Of a stretch of 64,000 bases of DNA, positions 22,690 to 35,232 are shown piece by piece. Numbering within the stretch: position 1 is the stretch's first letter; each line of letters opens with the position of its first letter. The notes beneath the pieces are model-generated. The model was not told the origin of the DNA. It searched no databases and was given only the letters and a program-made list of their open reading frames with translations. This DNA comes from Macropodus opercularis. Taxonomy: Eukaryota > Chordata > Actinopteri > Anabantiformes > Osphronemidae. Made by a program: the position numbers and the translations under genes. The DNA lies in NCBI GenBank assembly GCA_030770545.1, contig CM061109.1, positions 14,926,001 to 14,990,000 on the forward strand. The letters are read 5' to 3'.

Positions 22690-24969
22690 TGCGCAGAGAG
22701 GAAGATTGTGGGCGTGAACCACTTTGGCTGTTTTGCTTTCGTCTCTTCGATGCTGTCCAATTAGATTCCTCTAAAGTGAGACACCGCCAAGATCAGATTG
22801 TGAGACGCGCCGCTGAAGCAGGGCTAGCAGAGAGCGGACAGAAAGGCTAACAAACTGTTTGCTAACCTGTGAAGTGCACTGGTAAGACGCATTTTATAGA
22901 GTTGCGCCTTGCTACAAACATGTCGCGTAAAGACGTTCTTGATGTTCAATGGCTGTTTCAGCAATGGTTGTGCTCGAAATGTCTCGGAAAATAGCATAAA
23001 CAAAAACAGAGCTAACCTTCGCAAAACTACGGCTAATTCTGTCAGTGTTGTGAATGACAGCTGTGGATTAACGCGGCCGCTAGCTCCTAGCGTTAGCGAG
23101 CGTAACGCCAGATGGCTAACAAAGCGACGGCGGTCCGGGGTTTTCAAGCGTAAAAGAGAGTTAAGTAGTTGGTTAGCTCCTTGCTAAAACAAGCATCGGG
23201 CTTTGTTAAATGGCAAAAGTGCAGTGATGACTTAAGTAAATGCTCTGCGAAGTTGCTAACTTATGTGCGTAGCTAACGAGACCTGAATCGTTAGCAGAGT
23301 TTTTGGTTTAATGCAACGTCCGCGGTGTTTATGATTGGGTGTATTAGTTAACGTACTCACGTCGACTGCTGGGGAGCCGGTAAACTTTTACCACAGATTT
23401 TAATATTGGCTTAGTCTTCAACATCAGTGATACTGATAAATACTACAAAACGTTTAGCCGAGTAAGAGATACCATCAATGATAAATCAGCAAGCGTTAGT
23501 TATAGACAAATGCATTTTCAAAATGAAATATTCAGGCTAGTTAAGTTAAAGTACTTGTTTAAAAACGATAAGTTATTGTTCACTTAAGTGTTGCCGAGTA
23601 TGAATTTGATTGTTTGTTGTTGACTAAGGGGGGACTGATACGAGTGTAAGAATTGAGAGAAGCATCTGTCAAGAAATGACAAGTAACTAGTTTATATAAA
23701 CGTAAATAAGCGAATTCAGTTACAGACACTGGAGCCTTTAGAGGTCGCGTTGAATCACAACTATATTCATTTACCTAATTGGTCGTTAACGTCATACATT
23801 GGCGTCTGTGTCTTTATATAATTCAAAACGACCATTATTTATACAGTCTAATCTCCCAACAGGCGAATCCTTGCTCGACTCACTGTAACTTTCAACGACA
23901 AAAGAGAAAAAACCTGAGGAAAATTAGTTAAATAATGAAAACCGCATCACTCACACAACATTTAGTTTCTATAATAAATTAAAAAAATGCGTAAAGTACT
24001 TCGACATTAGTTAGTTTGTTTCCTGTTTGGAAGGGATTCAGACCTCCTCTTCCTCCGTTCTCAAATGCCAACAACAACAGCCGTCGAAGGAGCAGGACAG
24101 TGCACTCGTGAGTGCACAGAATCCCTATATTAACTTCATTCGCTGTGCGATATCTACATACGTTTCTTAAATGTTAACCCATATGCAACCTCGTCTGGGA
24201 TCTGCAGCATGGAACCCATAAATGCAAAATATGTGAATCCTTTCAAAACGTGCCTTGGCTAACTAGCTAGCTAACGCCAGTAGCGTTAGGCTGGAGCCGA
24301 CGCTAACGTTAACCTGTTAGCAGTCATAGCTAGCTGCATTCAACAAAAGATAGTTGCCCTCGTCGTGTATGAACTCTGTTACCACTGTATGCAGTCGTAA
24401 TACCAGTAGCCTCATTGGGCTGCCACTGTATTCACATTCATAGTTTTGCGCTCGTGTGATAAAGTTAGCATGTTTTTGTGACCTGTAGCAGAAGTTCGGT
24501 GATGCCTCTCCTCCGGACGTGCTCGATGTCTGAAGTAGCTAGGCCTTGTGCACACTTAGCGTAGTAAAAGTTGAGAGCATCAAAGCCTGCTTTAATGGTT
24601 TTCTGTATACTTGGTGCATTGAGAAATGCCCTTCAATGAATCGTGCAATTGGGATTGGTTCATATTTCCGTCGCGTTTTCCCAGGAAGGATACTGTAAAT
24701 AGAGCACTTGGTGTCTCAAGCTAACGATAGTGATGTAGCTTTGTACAGTGTGCTGCCAGCAAGCAGTTTAGTTGGGCCTCAGTTCTGAAGGAGATTAGGC
24801 TTAATTGGAAAACAAAAATGGGGGAAAAATGTTTTTGTGATCTTTTGAAATAACCATCTTAAATTGTTCATATTTGCCTGCATTTTATTTCCAGAAGTCT
24901 GAAAGGTGGCAAGCATTAGAAAATCTTCTTTTTTAACCTGAAGCTCAACTCCTCCGGTCCTTTGGGATC
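22690..24969 (+). other. tfdp1 promoter, untranslated exon 1, intron 1 and 5' UTR
   Basis: CCAAT boxes occur near 22686 and 22758. A likely untranslated exon ends at 22881 with donor GTAAGACG, followed by CpG-rich sequence to about 23340. The second exon begins at 24895 after TTTCCAG and carries the start codon at 24970. Words such as GCTAACG and CGTTAGC are clustered at 23080-23280 and 24250-24340. Confidence 0.55.
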
Positions 24970-27900
24970 ATGGCTAAAGATGTAAGTAACTTCATATAGT
25001 GTGATTTATTTTTTTAAACCAGATCTTTTTTCATTTAGTCTACATGTAACTTATGTGCTGATTGGAAAAGCACGTGTTATGTATTGCTCTGTATTGGTTT
25101 ATAGTTAACTGTATTTGTAAAGCTTCAATGCTGTGACTTTTGAGTGTATTATGGTTTTGTTCTCTGTAGGCTGGTCTGATTGAAGCAAATGGAGAGCTGA
25201 AGGTTTTCATCGATCAGAATCTGAGCCCTAGCCCTAGTAAAGGTATACATTACTAGTTATTGTCTCTATTAGGGATATGTACTGACACCTGGTATTAAAC
25301 TGCCATTTGGGCTAAATTATTAAGGCCTGTGGTATCAGTATGTCCTGAAATTACCTGGTCTGCTCTTGGAAGTAGAGATCAATTTATTATTGCAACATTA
25401 AACTTTATCTAGTGCATATTACCTCACCATCTGTTTCTGATTAAAATATCTTTGTTTCAGTATTCTAAACTGTTTTTATTTTTCCAACATATACTGCAGA
25501 ACACAGACAAAAATCTTGGCAGAAACAGAATCTCACTTAATTAAATGTCTTAAACTACACTGTTACCAATGGTTTAAGTTGTATTTAAATCCTTATTTTT
25601 TCTTTACAATTCTAAAGAAGAGTTTATCTAAGTTTGACTTTCTCTTGTTCATCAAATATAGAAAATCCACCTTTTTCTTCAATTGTATTACATTTATATA
25701 GTCTCTACAGTTATGGTCAAAAACTTGAAATTTAAAATTCTTTTTTCCTCACCTTTTTGTAAATGTCACATGGCTTCGCTATCCACATCAAATCCTTTTT
25801 GGCAAAATTGTGGAAATGCTACAAGTAACAGTAATACTTTAAAGTAGGCATCAAGACGGTTTTTGTCTATTACAGGTGTTTAGAAAGCGAAATCTGATCT
25901 GGAATACTGTGTTAAACTTCACGCCCGAACACTGCAAAACTAAGGCAGTTCTATCAGAAAGAATAGTTGGAGATTCCTCCTGGACATTGGGCTTGTTTAA
26001 CCCACTGCTCCTGTGTTTGCTTGAAGTTATTGCGTCCAAAGGTGGTTAAACTAATTAAAACACTCTGTCACCATCACTCTGAGTTCATAAAAGCATGAAA
26101 GACCATGAGTGTCATCAGAATATATAAAAAAATATAGAAATGTGTGACCTCAGTGGAAATCCAATCATTTTCTTTTAGGAAATTATATTGGGGTATTCTT
26201 AAACTTCCAGATTGATACAAACATGAGTAATATTATTATTAGTCAGTTAGTTGTAACAGTATTGAGTTATGTTAATGAAACCTTTCTTAAATTCATAGAA
26301 AAATAAATATTTATTATTAGTCTGGGTTACTTGCTTTTCGAAGGAGAAGTTTGTGCAGGTCTGTGTGGTTGTAGTCAGACGATAGAGGGCAATGGAGCTT
26401 CATTTCAGTGCTCTACTTAATACTGCTCTCCTTGTGTCTTCTGTTAGGTGTCCTTTCGTTGGTTACTGTCCAGCCCACAGCAGCCCCTGTGGCTAAACAG
26501 CTACTTCCCAAAACCCTTGGACCATCCAATGTGAACATTGCTGCACACATGCAACATTTGCCCCACATGGTGAGTGACGCTCCACACAGCTGCTACGTTG
26601 CATGGTCTTCTAAAGTCAGACTTCTGTTTAAATCTTTTTACCAGGTGTAAAATCCCCAGCATTTGTTCATAGACATGTCTGCTGTCTTACTGTTGTATAA
26701 ACTCCTCCATTATCATTGTGAGGTGACCAGTTGATCCTAAGCTTATCGACTCTACAGTCAGCAGGATTACACCCATCATCCCATTATACACATAATGGAA
26801 ATCAGCTTAGATATCACCTCAGTGAAGGAATAAATCACAAATGCTTGTCTTGTATTACAAACTTAACATTTCTACACCATTGTCCACACCCATGGCAAAT
26901 AACTGGTGATTAAAAAGGTAAAACACTGCAAAATAGTTGTTCAGTTTCCCATTAAATGTTATGTTGTTGCTGAGATTGTGTACTCTCTAATGTAAAGCTG
27001 GGCTCTGCCATCGGTATTAATATATACTTTTTGAGAGCTAATCTTTATATATTGCAGGCCAATAGTATGTAAGCTAATCGCTCAATTTCTGTTTTCTGTA
27101 GGTGATTGGAACACCCCAGAGGCCTACAGTATCAAATACTATTTTGGTAAACAGTCCACATACACCAAGTTCCCAGTTTCTTACTCAGACTCAACCAGCT
27201 GATGCCTCTCCCTGGTCATCAGGGTAAGTCTGTGTTCAAGTTTAGAAACTTGTTACATTATTGTGACGAGAGCATTTATGCAACCGTATGAAACTTTGAT
27301 TTGGTCTGCAGGAAGCGAGGTAAAAAAGGGGAAAAGAATGGAAAGGGCTTAAGACATTTCTCCATGAAAGTGTGTGAGAAGGTGCAAAAGAAAGGAGTAA
27401 CTACATACAATGAAGTTGCAGATGAGCTCGTGGCAGAATTCAGCTCTTCAGACAACCACATGTCACCCAATGACTCGGTGAGTGCTGAGATTTAACCTGA
27501 GGAAGGGACGTGTTTTGTGGCAGTGAATGTAGTGCTAAGTAGTAGTAATCATTGAATATTTTTTGTTTGTCTTAGCATGTGTATGACCAGAAGAACATTC
27601 GGCGGCGCGTTTACGATGCACTTAATGTTCTCATGGCTATGAACATCATCTCTAAAGAGAAAAAAGAAATCAAATGGATCGGCTTACCCACCAACTCAGC
27701 ACAGGAGTGCCAAAACCTAGAGGTAGACGCTCACCAAGCTATCCTAAGTTTGATCCCCACCTCAACTTGCATTGTGTATCTGCTCTGCCATGCTACGTTT
27801 TTATTTATTTACCCTTTATAATAACTAGGTGGAAAGACAAAGGCGGCTGGAGAGGATTAAACAGAAACAATCACAGCTTCAGGAACTCATACTGCAGGTG

Positions 27901-29491
27901 GGAATGAATTGGCTTTGTAGCATCTGTAGCTTATGATCTTTATCCTGCTTTGGGCACATGGCACCTCCTCAAATGAAACTTCATAGCTTTAAATGGTTCA
28001 GTTTGGGCACATTGTTATGTCCTGCACCAAGTTCATACTCTGAGAGATTGTTCATCATAATTCAAGTTATGTAATGAACTCAACCCAGAACTTTGAATGT
28101 GCTGTAGAACAACAACAATAAAACCCTGTGTAGCTTTAACCGGTTTAAACTGTCTTTTTTGTTTTGTCCTACAGCAAATAGCTTTTAAGAACCTGGTTCA
28201 GCGGAACAGACAGACAGAGCAGCAGGCAAACAGACCTCCACCTCCTAACTCAATCATCCACCTTCCCTTTATCATTGTCAACACCAGCAAGAAAACTGTC
28301 ATCGACTGCAGCATCTCCAATGACAAGTATGCTACATCCACTAACACAAGAACTGCTTCCTAGCCTCTTAGTTATGCATTTACTATTTTGGTGAGATGCA
28401 AAGCAAGGCTCCTGTGATTCACACTCAAATTTCACAATCACATTGTTGCCGCTGGATTTCTTTTAGGACTTTAGGCCGTTCTAGTCTGTACTGCTCTTAC
28501 AAACATGGATATGCAGACATCCAAATATTTGACATAGTCATATGATCAAAATTACCCTTTTAAAAATAAATGTATTGTTTTTCCTTTTCATCTACAGGTT
28601 TGAGTATTTGTTCAACTTTGACAGCATGTTTGAGATCCATGATGACATTGAGGTGCTGAAACGCATGGGCATGGCCTGTGGGCTGGAGGTGGGAAAGTGT
28701 TCTCCAGAGGATTTGAAGGTTGCACGGAGCCTGGTGCCAAAAGCTCTGGAACCATACGTTATAGGTGAGCGCCACCGTTGACTGTCATAGTGAGAGTTTG
28801 ACATTAAAAATCCCATCTGTTTAAAAGTGATGTCTGATGTCGGGGGATTTATATTTGTAACTATTAGTCCAAAATTAAGAGAATACTGGACATTTAATAT
28901 TTAAAAAAACATTTGCAGGCACCTTGTTGTGACTGTAGTTATGAGCAGCTATAACCCAGAAGCGGGTTTTGTCCACCTACAATATATTCAAACCCCTGGG
29001 TTATCTGCAGAATGTTAGTAATCACCGGCCCATTGCTTGGTACTTTTCTTTACTGTCTGTAACGTCATTGTTATAAGTTGCAGTGTAAGTTCACGTCTAG
29101 TGCTTCACTGCAGCAGAAGACTTATGAATCAACAAAACATTATTTGTAATGCATGTCTTTTATTTTGTCCAGAGATGGCAAAGGGTCCCATCAGTAATGT
29201 CTACATCACTGGAGGATCATCTGCTAATGGAGCCCGCTACCCTGCAAGGTGAGAAGCTTCCTTTCTATCAGGAGCAGGTCTTGTGTCAAATGTTAAAGTG
29301 TCCACTGTTGACTACCTTCTAAAGTACCAATAAAGTCCTTATCTCCTTGTAGTGATGGTTGCACTGATGGCACCATGGCTTCTAGCTCGAATGACTCTCA
29401 CTACAGTGGGTCTCGTGTGGAGACTCCAGTGTCGTACATGGGAGATGACGATGATGAGGATGAGTACGATGAGAATGACGACGAAGACTAA
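24970..29491 (+). CDS. tfdp1: TFDP1, transcription factor DP-1 (E2F partner)
   Basis: Heterodimer partner of E2F proteins that controls S-phase genes in the nucleus. Exons: 24970-24981, 25170-25242, 26448-26569, 27102-27223, 27312-27477, 27576-27722, 27829-27897, 28175-28326, 28598-28764, 29173-29248, 29353-29491. Phases close perfectly to 414 residues (human 410). The start MAKDAGLIEANGELK is nearly identical to mammals. The winged-helix DNA-binding domain spans about 110-195, with GLRHFSMKVCEKVQ and the DEF-box stretch NIRRRVYDALNVLMAMNI. A coiled-coil dimerisation exon follows (VERQRRLERIKQKQSQLQEL), then the DP marked-box region (INDK-type segment, HDDIEVLKRMGMACGLE). It ends in an acidic tail rich in Asp and Glu. 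Exon 1 of the transcript is untranslated. Confidence 0.98.
25706..26113 (+). mobile_element. Tc1/mariner relic in tfdp1 intron
   Basis: Starts with TACAGTTATGGTCAAAAACT, close to fish Tc1 terminal repeats, and ends with a loosely complementary AAGACCATGAGTGT. The interior (about 25920-26060) resembles the 3' part of a Tc1 transposase gene, including the segments GATTCCTCCTGGACATTG and GAAGTTATTGCGTCCAAAGG. It has stop codons and large deletions, so it is inactive. Confidence 0.65.
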
Positions 29492-30560
29492 CTTGTCTAC
29501 GCCTCGACGCTCCAACAAGCACAGTCCCTCAAACCACCTTCACCTTGGGAATTGAATCCCCTTTTGTGTGTTTCTTCAACTTTTCCCTGTTCCCCATGCC
29601 TGTATTTCTCTCTGGCCTACTCAGGGGTGTAGTTGAATATTAAAAAAAAAAACCCAGGTGTGTGTATTGCACCGAATCGTTTTCTGCTCCTGAATCACGT
29701 GCACCTGCACCACAGTTCTCCAGGAGGTCTCATCTGATCTGTGGTCCAGCCACCACACTGAAGTCTTTGTATGTCTAATCCACTTCTAATAAGCCATCCC
29801 ACTAAAACGACCTCTGTAAAACCTACTGCTGTTGGAGAATGTATAACGTGCTTGTTTGAATAGTTATTCCTATTATTTTGCAATTTCAAATGGCAGACAT
29901 GATGATCAAAATGTTCCAGGTCGCCCAAAGTGTCTGCCTAACATGCTGTTAGTGCAACACCATGGATTCTGAATGGCCAAATGCAGTTGCCATCCCAGGA
30001 TGGGGCTCCATCAGATGTGTTGATATTTTGTTTTGTGTTCTGGGCAATAATTTGAAATGGTTTCTTATCCCCATTGTGTTGGACTGGCTTCCTTCTGTTT
30101 TGTAGGCAGCTGCTTTCCTGATCTTGTTTGCTAGTTTATTATATTGTTTTTGTATTCCTGGAGTTGATTCATCTCCGCCCTGTTTATGCCTTGGTAGTGT
30201 TTACAAAATAATGGCACCAGCAAGGTAAAGACTTTCACAACCCAGGCTCCTCTTAGGCAAATAAGCTTTGTTTGTTAATTACGTATACAAATCCTACAAC
30301 GATTGTAGCTTATAGTATCCTTTAGAGGCCAGTGGTTAGACCTTCAGATAGACTTTCAAAAATTGATGTAACTATGTGTGGTTGTAAAGGTCTTGATGTA
30401 TTCCCTTCAAAGATCTCCCTTTTAAAACTGAGCAACACATGTACTGACTCTTCCAAATACATTTTCTGTAATCTAATATAAGTTTGCAAATTAAATATAG
30501 ATTGTTTTAATAAGGTTGCATCCATTATTATTTTGGGTCTGTTCCTGTTCTTAGAATCCT
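29492..30560 (+). other. tfdp1 3' UTR (probable extent)
   Basis: No coding exon. ATTAAA candidates lie near 29639 (just before an A run) and near 30490. The second gives a UTR of about 1 kb, similar to mammals. The end is not resolved. Confidence 0.45.
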
Positions 30561-31084
30561 GAGCAAACTTATCCTGAAATATAAATTAAGTCTACTTCTA
30601 ATCTTTACTTGTCAAATGTTGATTTTTAGAAAACTTCAATAGTTTGCTGTGCTCAGGCGGGTTGAATGAGCGGACGACTAGTCAAGCGTCCCACAGCGAG
30701 TGCAGAGGTAAGAAAAACGTTACACAATAGGTTGAGAATGTAACGTTAATGGACAATAACGAAGGCAGCTCCTGATATTGAGACTGCAATTTTTGCTTGC
30801 TACAGTAATTGTGTTTTGCCAGTTGATCAACTGGTGACACTTGAGTTACATGCGCTCACACTGTCTAGGGCATGAGGGTGTTAATGGATTACCAAAAGGT
30901 GTTGACTCAGGTGTGCTGCTGTGTGTATGAATGAGGGTGCTGCAGGGAGTGTGCCTGATCTATTTCAGACATCAGTCTCAGGAGTTTCTCATGTGTCTGT
31001 TGCTACTTTCTGTGATCTGCCTCTTCTTACTCCACTCCTGCCATGTCTCCTTTTTGCATTGCTTAACAGCAGCGTACGCTCAGC
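30561..31084 (+). promoter_or_regulatory. grk1 upstream region and possible untranslated exon
   Basis: A donor GAG|GTAAGA at 30708 and an acceptor TTAACAG near 31070 suggest a short untranslated first exon. The sequence GGATTA at 30886-30891 is a core CRX/OTX site, the usual class of site near photoreceptor genes. Both readings are tentative. Confidence 0.35.
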
Positions 31085-34000
31085 ATGGATATTGGAGGCC
31101 TAACCACCGTAGTGGCAAATTCAGCTTACATCAATGCCCGTGGAAGCATTGATGGTTCGAATCCGGCGGCGGCTCGGGATAAGAAGTACCATTCTCGCCT
31201 CAAACTACCCCACATCACTGTGTGCGAGGGCCTGAGGGACACCTTGGACTTGACCTTTGACTTGGTCTGTGTTGAACAGCCGATTGGCAAACGCATCTTT
31301 AGGGAATTTTTGGATGCAAATAAAGAGTACGATGGTGCTTGTCGTTTATGGAAGGACATTGAGGACTACGACCTTGCGGAGGAGTCTGACAGGGCAAAGA
31401 AAGCCTCCAAGATTGTCCAGCGTTATATGGAGCCGTCTGCCAAACACTACTGTCCGTTCCTCTCTGAGGACGTCGTAGCTCGCGTGAAAGAAAACACGGA
31501 GGCTTCAGGGGATGATTTGTTTGCAGCAGCATTGGCTGCGACTTTGGGGTATCTGCGGGAGGCCCCCTACACTTTCTTCATGGAGAGCATGTACCTGAAG
31601 AGGTTCTTGCAGTGGAAGTGGCTCGAGATGCAGCCCATGAACGAGGACTGGTTTCTAGACTTTCGGGTGCTGGGGAAAGGTGGGTTTGGGGAGGTGTCAG
31701 CCTGTCAGATGAGAGCCACAGGGAAACTTTACGCATGTAAGAAACTCAACAAGAAGAGACTTAAGAAGAGAAAAGGCTATGAGGTGAGGGAACAAATGCT
31801 CCTAATGTTTTGCTGCATAGTTCACAATACCTGTAGTGTTTTTGCATTAGTCCAACATACTTTTACACATTCGACCATTAGCTGCAACACATGTTGCATC
31901 ACACCATCCTCACATCCTCGTTAAGAGGAAGCAAAGCTCCTGGAACAGGCTTTGTTTTAATGCGTAGTCATTTTGTGAATGCAGGTGTGTTCCTGGCTGT
32001 GAAGCTGTTAATCATCTTTGTCCCTGCCTCTGTCTCGATTGGCTTTAGGCTGCAGTGTTAAACGGGGATAGAGTGATTACGGGAAGCTTAAGTGAAAAGC
32101 TCTTCTGAATGGGACGCCTCAGCACTCGTTTAGCTTGCCCTTGACTTGTCTGAGGTCATTCTTTGATATACACTTTAACCTCTTTTCCAAATGCCACACA
32201 TCACATGCTTCACATTTCCTTTCAATCTTTGTTCTGCTTGTCTTGTTTAAAATGCGTAATTTTTGGAAAACTGTCTTTCCTCATTTTCTCCTGTAGGGGG
32301 CAATGGTGGAGAAGAGAATTCTGGAGAAGGTTCACAGTCGCTTCATTGTGTCGCTGGCCTATGCCTTCCAGACAAAGGAAGAACTTTGCCTGGTTATGAC
32401 GATCATGAATGGAGGAGACCTCAAGTAACTTCACATGCTAATAAAGTCTCATCTTCCATGCACAAACATGAACACAGAAGCTCAGTCACAGCATGTTCTC
32501 TTCATTCGTCATCCACGAGTCTACTAACGTAATGCAAAATGCATGTAGCTTGGCAAGCAGAACCTGCTTTTCCTGGAGCATTTTCATTGCGTAACCTCAA
32601 CTAAGTCTGATGATTTACAGTACTGTGTAAAAGTTTTAGGCAGGTGTGAAAAATGCTTTTTTTTTGTCAATTTACTAAATTAAAAAAAAAAACTAAAGTG
32701 AGCGAACAAAAGAAAAATCTAAATCAAATCAATATTTGGTTACTACGTCAGTACTGGAAGTGATGGCTTGGCCCCACAGAGCCCTGATCATCATGGAGTG
32801 TGTCTGGGATCACATGCAGAGACAGAAGGATGTGAGAAACCCTGCACCCACAGAAGATCTGTGGTTAGTTCCCCAAGATGTTTGGAACAACCTACAGCCG
32901 AGTTCCTTCAGAAACTGTGTGCAAGTGTATAATTGCTGCTGTTTTGAAGGGTGGTTACACCAAATATCGATGGGACTTAGATTTCATTTCATCTCATTTT
33001 TGAAAGCATTCTTTGTTCACAGCATTTTTTCACACCTGCCTAAAACTTTTGCACAGTACTGTATGTTTACTGCTTATTTATGCTGAATGCTTTTTAACAG
33101 TCTCAATACAACACTTTACTTTTATTTCTTCAAAACCAAATTTTAAATGTGAATAGAGGTGACCTCACTTTTGTCCAGCATGGTGCCAAAGCTTGTGTGC
33201 TCTGTCATCCCTGAAGGTATCACATCTACCTGGTGGACGAGAACAACCCAGGGTTTGACGAAGCCAGAGCCTGTTTTTACATTGCTCAGATCATCCAGGG
33301 TTTGGAGCATCTTCACCAGAAAAACATCATCTACAGAGACCTTAAACCTGAAAATGTGCTGCTAGATAATGACGGTAATACATGTTTTGTCACTTGAAAC
33401 AATACCACAGTCTGTTATTTCCCCTGATCTTTACATTTGTCCACTAGGTAATGTGCGTATATCTGATCTGGGTCTTGCTGTGGAGCTACGAGAAGGCAAA
33501 ACAAAGACCAAAGGTTATGCTGGAACACCAGGTGGGTCTCATCTGCAGCTGCTGCGTGGTACGTTGGCATTTGTTTTACCTTTAAAACTTTTCTTGCTAT
33601 CATTTCACTTTGTTGAAGGTTACATGTCTCCGGAGATGCTGAAAGGAGAAAAGTACGACACCTCGGTGGACTACTTCACTCTGGGTGTGACACTGTTTGA
33701 GTTCATGGCTGCTAAGAATCCATTCAGGAACAGGGGCGAGAAGGTTAGTTGCTTTTTATTGAACCATGTGAGTTGTTTATGCCGTGCACATAAATGACTG
33801 ATGGTGAAGTAAATGAGACGACGACAGGTTATTTATCACCTCCTCAGGTGGAACGTGAGGAGCTGAAGGAGCGGGTGCTCACACAGGCAGTGGTGTATCC
33901 AGACGGTTTCAGCGAGCACGCACGGTCTCTCTGCGAAGGGCTTCTGGCCAAAGAGGTTGATAAGAGGATGGGCTTTAAGAATGGCTGCTGTGATGAGATC

Positions 34001-34424
34001 AGAGCACACCCGTTTTTCAGAGACATCAACTGGAGGAAGCTGAATGCAGGTACCAGCTATTATTGCATGTTTTCTCAAACATAAAGTATATATCTCCATG
34101 TCCAAAATAAACCTCCATACATATTATCCGTCAGGTATTCTACCTCCTCCTTTTGTCCCTGACCCTAAAGTGGTGTACGCTAAAAGTCTGGATGACGTCG
34201 GGGCTTTCTCCTCGGTGAAGGGGGTGACCCTGGAGGATACTGACAAGACCTTTTGTGATGAGTTTGCTTCAGGCAACATCCCCATTCCTTGGCAAGAGGA
34301 GATGATTGAGATGGGCATTTATGGAGAGCTCAATCTTTGGGGCCCTGAAGGCAGCATCCCAAATGACCTCCGCAGAGAGTCAATACTAGAGCAGCCAAAG
34401 TCATCAACCTGCTGCACGTCCTAG
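31085..34424 (+). CDS. grk1: GRK1, rhodopsin (opsin) kinase
   Basis: Photoreceptor kinase that phosphorylates light-activated opsin so that arrestin can bind. Exons: 31085-31783, 32297-32424, 33217-33374, 33448-33531, 33619-33743, 33848-34049, 34135-34424, in phase throughout. The 561 residues compare with 563 in human GRK1. The N-terminal helix MDIGGLTTVVANSAYI and the RGS-homology region (about 55-175) come first. The kinase domain follows with P-loop GKGGFGEV (197-204), ATP lysine Lys219 in ACKK, YRDLKPEN with Asp317, and DLG at 335-337 in place of DFG as usual for GRKs. The AGC-type tail contains VYAKSLDDVGAFSSVKGV. It ends CCTS, a CaaX box with terminal Ser that predicts farnesylation. 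GRK7 would end in a geranylgeranyl-type box, so GRK1 is preferred. Which teleost copy (a or b) cannot be told. Confidence 0.96.
32618..33061 (+). mobile_element. Internally deleted Tc1/mariner element in grk1 intron 2
   Basis: A 444-bp insertion bounded by terminal inverted repeats. The left end is CAGTACTGTGTAAAAGTTTT; the right end is its near-perfect reverse complement and finishes CAGTACTG. TA target duplications flank it at 32616-32617 and 33062-33063. The interior encodes a relic of a transposase C-terminus (IIMECVWDHMQRQKD, then TEDLWLVPQDVWNNL), including the region of the last catalytic acid. Most of the transposase is missing, so it is non-autonomous and old. Confidence 0.9.
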
Positions 34425-34909
34425 TCAGTGAAACGCCTCCAAAGTATGCTAGTCTATAAACTGAAATAAAACTCAAATAGAACATGAGGCATGAAGATTC
34501 GGAACAACAACAACAAGTCTCTTCTGAACTTTCTGAACCGCAGAAACAAAACAGGTTGAGACTCTAAACTTTTATTGGTGGGCTAAGAGAAAAGTTTCCA
34601 AATTAAAATTGACTCACTAAGTCCATGATTGAAGTCTTGATGTTATGTCCTTAGTGGTTCCCACTGTCATTTCCTTCACTCTGTCACTTAACCTTCACTT
34701 TGTCTTTATGTGTTCATGTTGAATTGTTGTAATCATTTGAATCTAAAATTCCTTTCCACAGGAAATAATTGCGCAGGTGTTTAGTTGAGAGCTTTTCTTG
34801 GTGCTATGTCACAGCCACACGTTGAACGTGGAAGATGTGGATTTTGCTGTAATGCTCCTGTAGAGTGTGCACCATTCAATGGAACAAGCATTTGTTCCCT
34901 TAGCTAAGA

Positions 34910-34924
34910 AATAAATATAATAAA
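34910..34924 (+). terminator. Double AATAAA poly(A) signal of grk1
   Basis: Two AATAAA hexamers start nine bases apart, about 485 bases after the grk1 stop. Confidence 0.55.
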
Positions 34925-35037
34925 GACCGACCACGTCACATGACAAACTCACGCTTATGCTTTATTTCACTATTAAATGATTGCACCACTTAAAATATCC
35001 AGTAGCTGTGATGAGACACATTTTAATATAGGATGCA

Positions 35038-35043
35038 TTTATT
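35038..35043 (-). terminator. AATAAA poly(A) signal of the METTL21-type gene
   Basis: Minus-strand AATAAA 190 bases past the stop codon at 35233, the nearest canonical signal. Confidence 0.5.
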
Positions 35044-35232
35044 CAAATTATTAACACTTTTTTAAAAACACATTGGTCAACAAAACAATTATAGTCAGAC
35101 ATCAAATGCGTGAAAAGTCCCTGGCAAATAAAATAGCTTATTGAAATATAGGTTTGATCCAGGAACATTTCTATTCAACAACAATAATGATAGCACTGAC
35201 CAGGAATGTCATGTAAACCCAAACCAAAGCAG

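Larger units (their letters stand above)
34425..35232. other. Convergent 3' ends of grk1 and the METTL21-type gene
   Basis: The grk1 3' UTR has AATAAA at 34465-34470 and two nearly overlapping copies at 34910-34924. The opposing gene has minus-strand AATAAA at 35038-35043 and another near 34960. No coding sequence is seen between the two stops. Confidence 0.6.

Noticed and set aside
28950..29010. Inverted repeat ATAACCCAG ... CTGGGTTAT in a tfdp1 intron
   Set aside because: Only nine paired bases with a long loop; plausible by chance in an intron.
31153..31165. GGTTCGAATCC, a perfect tRNA T-arm/B-box word
   Set aside because: It lies inside grk1 exon 1 coding sequence; no acceptor stem, D-arm or anticodon arm fits around it.
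32736..33086. 116-residue plus-strand frame in grk1 intron 2
   Set aside because: It is the degraded transposase tail of the Tc1/mariner element, not a host gene.
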